This document shows, in pieces, positions 58,741-64,000 of a DNA stretch of 64,000 nt. Position numbers and translations under genes: made by a program. A model generated the notes under the pieces. That model did not search any database, was not told the DNA's origin, and was given only the letters and a program-made list of their open reading frames with translations. Origin of the DNA: Sanguinoderma infundibulare (lineage: Eukaryota; Basidiomycota; Agaricomycetes; Polyporales; Polyporaceae); the NCBI GenBank assembly GCA_032821775.1, contig JAVLRN010000003.1:1922001-1986000 (forward strand). The letters run 5' to 3'. Numbering within the stretch: the first letter of the stretch is position 1; each line of letters opens with the position of its first letter.

Positions 58741-61352
58741 TCACCTCGACCGGTGGGCACTCCGCCGCTCGGCCTCCAAGACGACCTTCGGCCCGCGCTT
58801 CGCCATCGCCCACAGGAAGAGCGCGACGACGACGATGAACTGCAGCCAGAGCCACGCCTCGATCACGAAGCCGACGATGCCCGCGTGGTGCTTCCCGCCC
58901 AGCGACTCGTCCGGCCGGACGGCCACCGAGCGGTCCGCCTCCTCTCCGCCTTCCTCCTTCTGTTTCTTCTTCTTCGGCCTCTCCTCCGCCGCCGCGACAC
59001 CCTCTGACGCAAGTGCGAGAGGGGCGAACGCGCCGCGGCTCGCAACACGCCTGATCTGGCCCGCGACGTCGTCGAACGTCTCCCCGAGCACCTCGGGGTT
59101 CACCTTCCGGAAAAGTCCAGAGGAGCGCCGACCGAGAGTCGAGGTGGACGAAGAGGCTCCCTCCTCGCGCAAGGCGTCTTGCCAGGATGGGGACTGGGGG
59201 AAGCGGCCCTCCACCCAGCGGTTCGTGCGCGCGCGCACGGTCCGGGAGAGCTGGAGCTGACGCTGCACCGCGGGCGAGCGGTGCTTGTCCGGGACGGGCG
59301 TAGGGGGCTGTATATTCAGCTGGAGTGGGGGCACGCGTGGCGGTGTGGAGGGCTCCAAGCCATCCCAGTCCTCTTCGTTGTGCTCCTCGACAGAGGACAG
59401 CAAGGTGATCGGAGGAAGGGCAGCAACGGACTCGCTAGGAGAGACGGGCGACGAGCCGAGACCAGAAAAATCGCAAAGGCTGCTGGCGCGCAGGTGGTGA
59501 TTGATCCCGCCCTGTCCCCAATCCTCACCGCCGTACTCGCTTCCGAGTTCACTGCCTAGACTGCGCCCTGTCATCGGGGCGTCCAGCGGGGCACTGAGAG
59601 GAGGAGTAGACGGCTCGAGACCGCCATCCGTTGCCGCAGACGACCATGCAGTCGTGATGGCATCTTGGGACGGTCGGAATGCCGGAGAGACTTGAAGCAT
59701 GTGCGGATATTCGCCCCACACGGCGGAAGACTCGGCACTCGTATCCGCGTCCGAGTCGAAGAGCCCGACAACCGTCTTGCGCGCCTTGTTGTGTGCAATA
59801 CGGTTGATCATCGCGGTCCGAACGGTGCTCTGCATGCCCTGTGTGATGCCACCGGCGAACACGTCCGACTCGGACGGGACCATGAGCTTGCTCATGCTGC
59901 CCGCTATCGATCGGCGTAGACTGCTGAAGCGAATGGTGTTCTCGGGAAGGGGCGGGCCGTCGAGGTCCTTCGGCGCATCCAAACCTTCCTCCTCGATCTC
60001 GAGTTCGATGTCTCCATCGTCTAGGTATTCGTACACCTTCCGGATGCTCTCCACGTCGAATTGGGTGGCTCGTACCCGCTCCTCGGTCAGCCTCTGCTGC
60101 TCCTTGATCTGCGAATTCGTCTCCTCCAGCTCCCGGATCTTCAATAGAAGCTGCGAGACGATCGCGTACTCGGCCTGAGGAAGCTCGACGCTGGAACCGG
60201 GGGGTGTGGGGAAGTACGACTCAGGATCCACGTCATTCTCGTCGAAGCTCGACCGATGCGCGACCGAGCGGTCAGAGCCCGTGAGCGAGGTGTCTGGGGC
60301 GAAGGCAGACGACCCGCTCACGCTACGCTTCGCAGGAATCGACCGTGCCAGGTAGCTGGGCGGCGCGAAGTCGCGGACCCCCTCCGCAGAATGGTCAGAC
60401 CCAGCGACGGACATGGACCGCTCCTTGAGGGCCTGCAGCCGGGCCTCGCGCTCCTCCTTGCGCTTCTGGGCGGACACGGCGCTCGTGGCGGCCTTTGCCT
60501 GCTGCTCGAGCTCGACGCCGCGGACCTGGGCCTTCTCGAGCTCGTCGCGGAGGCTCTGGATCTCCTGCTCGAGCTTGCGGAGCTTCCGCTTGCCGGCCTG
60601 GTCTGCCTTGAGCGACTCGTCCTCGAGCGTCTCGAGCTTCTCGATGAGCTCCGCGTTCTGGTCCGCGAGCGAGGCGAGCTCTGCGGGCGTGACGGACACT
60701 CTGCGGGCGCGGCGGTAGCGTGCGGCGAGGCCTAGGGGCTCGAAGGCGGACTGGTCGGGGGAGGTGGGGAACGCGACTGGGGCGGAGTCGCTCGGAGGGA
60801 TGTCGAGGTGCAGCTCGGGCACGGGCGGGGAGGCGGTAGAGGGTGTTGCCCCTGAGTTTGGGAGCCTCGCGAGCAGGGCTTCGTGCTTGGATTTGAGCGT
60901 GACGTTGTCGGAGTACAGCGACTTGCACAGAGTGGTCGTCACGGTGAGCTCTGCGAGTGGTAAAAGGTAGAGTTAGTTGAGCATGAGCATCGCGGCGCAT
61001 TTTAAGCGTAAGGAAACGGGGATTAGGAGATGAGGAGCGCACCTGTCTCGCGGGACTTTATCATCCCGTCCGCCTTGAGAAGCAGCTCGGAGAGCTCGTC
61101 TCGCGACCGCTCGTTCATCCACTCCTGTATCCCGGGCGAGCCCGGCAGTCCGATGCCATCCGTGGTTTTCGAGGCGTTCATGAGGTGCGTCGTGACGGTG
61201 ACAGGTGAGTCCAGGATGAGTTCCTCCAAGGGTGGGGCGTAGGGCGGGGGCGGGGCACCGTCGGTGTGCAACGCTGCGAACGCGAGCGAGGGGGGCTTGC
61301 GAGTCTTGGCGGGAGGGAGTGGGCGAGGCGAGACGGAAGACGAGGACAACAT
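58741..61352 (-). CDS. Coiled-coil protein with C-terminal membrane anchor, 839 aa, function unknown
   Basis: Two exons (61352-61043 and 60950-58741) give 839 residues. I do not recognise the family. The N-terminal 100 residues end in RDELSELLLKADGMIKSRE. Coiled coil follows (KRKLRKLEQEIQSLRDEL and further to about residue 260), with a second helical stretch (LLLKIRELEETNSQIKEQQR) near 370-420. The middle is Ser/Pro-rich and likely disordered. Near the C-terminus a single hydrophobic segment (GFVIEAWLWLQFIVVVALFL) is preceded by Lys-rich sequence (ERPKKKKQKEE) and followed by about 20 basic residues. This is the layout of a tail-anchored or type II membrane protein, perhaps of ER or nuclear envelope. 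The splice between GAG-ACA-G and AG-CTC restores a continuous helix. Confidence 0.75.
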
Positions 61353-61960
61353 GGTTGCACCGCAGACAGCAGAGGCGATGTAGAGGCGGGTTAACGTCGA
61401 TGTCGAAATGGGTGAGCCCCGATCGGGTCCAGAAGCCCGGACGTGAAAGAACAACGCCGAGAATGAGAGCCTAACTGCCAGAGAAATGAAGCTAAGGATG
61501 CTCTCGAGAGCGTAAGGACCTAGCAACGGTGAGGCGGGTCGAGGTGCGAGGAGCGGTTGGGAGGTGGACGAGGACGGACATGACCTCTCCGAAGCCACCA
61601 CCGCCCGCCTCACCGTCATTTCACGTGCCCGTCTTTCCCGAATCCCTCCAGCCCGCCCGTCATCCATGTCAATCCAAAACTTCCTCACCCACGCCAATTG
61701 CAAGGGGCACACAGTGCTCAATGATGCTGAAAGCATTCGCAACCGAATGCGCTGCGCATAATTGCTTTACAACGCGACGACCGGGGCAACCAGGCGAGTA
61801 CATATGCGCGCTATGTCTTTACAGAAATACTTAATGCAGGGAATGGATATGCAACGATCGCGAGTCGGGATATGCATGATATAGATGTACGTGCGAGAAC
61901 CCAGCTAGTGGCCATATGTATGTAGAGGGGAGAACGAGTATTGCGGAGTGAATAAACTAT
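61353..61960. other. Intergenic region between nucleoporin 3' end and coiled-coil gene
   Basis: About 610 bases holding the promoter of the coiled-coil gene and the nucleoporin 3' UTR. A 101-codon plus-strand frame (61529-61834) has no recognisable product. Nothing else seen. Confidence 0.5.
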
Positions 61961-64000
61961 CTACTTTTGCTGGCTCTGTCCTGAATTTGAACCGAACTGG
62001 AATGCGCCACCAGACGGCGCTCCGAATGCAAATGGGCTGGAGCTCTGCTGCGTGTTCGCAGCAGGAGCACCAAACGCAGATGGGGCAGATATTGCGGGCG
62101 TAGAACCCGCCGCAGGTTGCGACCCAAATCCACCGAACGCCGGAGCCGGCGCACCCGACGTGCTACCTGAATTGGTCGCGTTCGACGACTGACCAAAGTT
62201 GAACGAGAACGACGGCTTGTTGTCACCACCGCTGCTAGTCGAACCGAAAGCTGGCGCGGCAGTAGTGCTCGTCGGTGTTCCGAAGCCCAACGTCGGTTTC
62301 GAGTCTTGGCCAGTCGCAGTCGGCGCACTGGTCGCGCCAAATGCGGGTGCTGCCGTCGAAGGCGTCCCAAACCCGCCGAAGATGGTCTTCGTCGCCGTCT
62401 GCGCATCCGCCTTCTGCCCCGTGTTTCCAAACAGCGAAGGGGCGTTCGTCGATGACGATGATGCTCCGCCGAAAGCGGATTTCGGCGTCTCGCCAGGCTG
62501 ACCCGCCGCAGCACCCGCCGCAGACCCGCCGAATGGCGACGCGTTGGCAGCCGACATTGAATTCGTCGTCGGGTTCCCACCAAACGCGAAAGCAGACTTG
62601 GTCGGCTCCGCGGGTTTCGCACCGAATAGTGATGGCCCACTGGACGCACCGCCAAACGCACTCGACGTCGAGGTAGGTGTACTAGTAGCTCCAAACGCGA
62701 ACAGAGACTGGTTCGCCGAGGAAGCCGTGGTATCGTTGGCAGCGGCACTACCCCCAAAGCCATGCGCAGGCGTCGAGGACGTGGCCGCCGCCTGCGAGCT
62801 GCCGTTTGTGGCACCAAAGCCGAACTTGAGGGCAGTGCTCGCGGGAGCAGACGTCGCTGAAGGGAAAGTTGCCGCGTTCGTAGTAGGGGCAGGGGTCACG
62901 GACGCACTCCCCAGTTTCGACGCAACACCAAAGTTGAATTTTGGAGTGCCAGACACGGGGGCGGCGACGGCTGGCACTGAGGCCTTGGAAGGATCGATCG
63001 TGCTAGCGGCAGCAGGCATCGTAGACTCTGGCTTAGCGAATGAGAACGTGGATGTAGCTCCAGGTTGCGACGATGGAGGAGGACCCATGCCAATGCGAGA
63101 CAACAACGAAGCACCGGAAGGGGCCTTCACTTGTTCCGCGCTCTTGGTTGCTTCGTTCGTCGCGTTTCCGAGCGGAGAAGCAGTGAAGATAGTTGGCTGT
63201 TGTGCAGGCGGTGCACCGAACCCAGATGCAGGTTTCGGTGCCTCACTTGCTCGCGCGGGCGTTGTGGCAGCGTTCGTGGTGGGAGTGGATGTCTGACCTG
63301 CCCGCTTGGCAAAGAAGTTGGGCATGGAAGACGAAGTAGTGGCCGGAATTGAATTAGTACTGGTTACAGCAGCTGGCTTCGCGAAGAAATTGGGGGTAGA
63401 CGAGCTTGTCTGAGGTGCAGGGGGTCCCGATGCAGGCGTAGACGCGGTGGTCGCAGTGGAAGACGTGGGCGCCGACGGCGCGAACGAGAATGTCGTAGCA
63501 GGCTTGGACGACTCAGTCGTAGTTGTCGTGACAGCCGGCGTTGTAGTGGTCTTTGGGAGTCCCGTTGTGATGGCGGTCGCAGCACTGCTCGTACTTGAAG
63601 GAGCGAAACTAGTCGCTGTCCGCGTAGAAGTAGACGGCTTCTCGGGCTCCTTCGTCGAGGCAGCACTAGTGGAAGGAGGATTGAACAAAGACGGAGTGGC
63701 GACGGAGGCTGGAGCGGAGAGTATGGTAGTCGGCACGGACGATGGCGATGCCTTGGCCCCTTCACCAGCTCGGGCCGCCTGCTGCCTATCCCTGATCTTT
63801 AACATAGCAGCCGCCTCCAGATCCTGCTTCTCCCACTTAGAGTACGATTTCGTCTTCTGCAACTTGGGACTCTCCGTAGCAGGTGAGACAGGTGCTTGAT
63901 AGATGGAGGAAATGCGACGAGTCGAGATGGCTGGTGGAGGTGGGAAAATGTTAAGCCGTGAGCCCGCGTTCGTGGCAACGGACTGCTTGAGTGGACCCCT
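61961..64000 (-). CDS. FG-repeat nucleoporin, 3' part (gene continues beyond the window)
   Basis: One long exon, open to the right edge with no start in the window. About 680 residues are visible. A basic stretch (KTKSYSKWEKQDLEAAAML) leads into Ser/Thr/Ala-rich sequence, then tens of FG-type repeats: FGFG, FAFG, SLFG and AFG, with spacers rich in Ser, Thr, Pro and Ala. It ends AFQFGSNSGQSQQK. Such repeats form the permeability barrier of the nuclear pore and bind karyopherins. The C-terminal position of the FG region fits the Nup1/Nup153/POM121-like group better than Nsp1 or Nup98, but without the N-terminus the subclass is open. Confidence 0.85.
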   Translation of the reverse strand, partial: RGPLKQSVATNAGSRLNIFPPPPAISTRRISSIYQAPVSPATESPKLQKTKSYSKWEKQDLEAAAMLKIRDRQQAARAGEGAKASPSSVPTTILSAPASVATPSLFNPPSTSAASTKEPEKPSTSTRTATSFAPSSTSSAATAITTGLPKTTTTPAVTTTTTESSKPATTFSFAPSAPTSSTATTASTPASGPPAPQTSSSTPNFFAKPAAVTSTNSIPATTSSSMPNFFAKRAGQTSTPTTNAATTPARASEAPKPASGFGAPPAQQPTIFTASPLGNATNEATKSAEQVKAPSGASLLSRIGMGPPPSSQPGATSTFSFAKPESTMPAAASTIDPSKASVPAVAAPVSGTPKFNFGVASKLGSASVTPAPTTNAATFPSATSAPASTALKFGFGATNGSSQAAATSSTPAHGFGGSAAANDTTASSANQSLFAFGATSTPTSTSSAFGGASSGPSLFGAKPAEPTKSAFAFGGNPTTNSMSAANASPFGGSAAGAAAGQPGETPKSAFGGASSSSTNAPSLFGNTGQKADAQTATKTIFGGFGTPSTAAPAFGATSAPTATGQDSKPTLGFGTPTSTTAAPAFGSTSSGGDNKPSFSFNFGQSSNATNSGSTSGAPAPAFGGFGSQPAAGSTPAISAPSAFGAPAANTQQSSSPFAFGAPSGGAFQFGSNSGQSQQK

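Overview
The window looks like nuclear DNA of a basidiomycete fungus, most likely an agaricomycete. Genes are dense, lie on both strands and are broken by many short GT-AG introns of about 50-60 bases. Nearly every recognisable product is a standard eukaryotic protein. A secreted AA9 polysaccharide monooxygenase suggests a plant-biomass-degrading lifestyle. Gene spans below run from start to stop codon; introns were placed by eye from splice signals and family conservation.

Left part (1-33.5 kb), mostly conserved housekeeping genes. In order: SUA5 (-), U1 snRNP protein C (-), LSM3 (+), an unknown protein (-), a GRR1-type F-box/LRR protein (+), the NatA catalytic subunit NAA10/ARD1 (+), a DUF676 serine hydrolase with a very acidic tail (-), a CCDC97/DUF2052 protein (+), an aldo-keto reductase (+), an AA9 LPMO (+), a divergent 14-3-3 protein (+), deoxyhypusine synthase (-), the Golgi Arf-GEF SEC7 (+), the endocytic adaptor SLA1 (-) and the release factor eRF3/SUP35 (+). 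Several neighbours are head-to-head pairs with short shared promoters (U1-C/LSM3, unknown/GRR1, hydrolase/CCDC97, DHS/SEC7, SLA1/SUP35). Three of these products (U1-C, LSM3, CCDC97) belong to or associate with the spliceosome.

Central-right part (33.9-58.2 kb), the notable region. A two-gene module occurs twice in tandem. Each copy has an RBR (RING-IBR-RING2) ubiquitin ligase gene on the minus strand, head to head with a roughly 9-kb giant gene on the plus strand. The giant protein combines a unique N-terminal domain, a coiled coil, a probable beta-rich region, a dynamin-superfamily (GBP/VLIG-like) GTPase domain, Cys/His clusters and a C-terminal VWA domain with an intact MIDAS. The RBR proteins also carry an N-terminal domain that resembles a papain-like cysteine peptidase (Gln...Cys...Asp-x-His). 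The two giant genes are diverged at both ends but almost identical, introns included, over two internal tracts, which points to recent gene conversion. The predicted chemistry (a ubiquitin ligase plus possible deubiquitinase-like domain next to a GBP-like GTPase) recalls animal cell-autonomous immunity, but that function is inference only.

Right edge (58.7-64 kb): a tail-anchored coiled-coil protein of unknown function (-), then the 3' part of an FG-repeat nucleoporin gene (-) that runs off the window.
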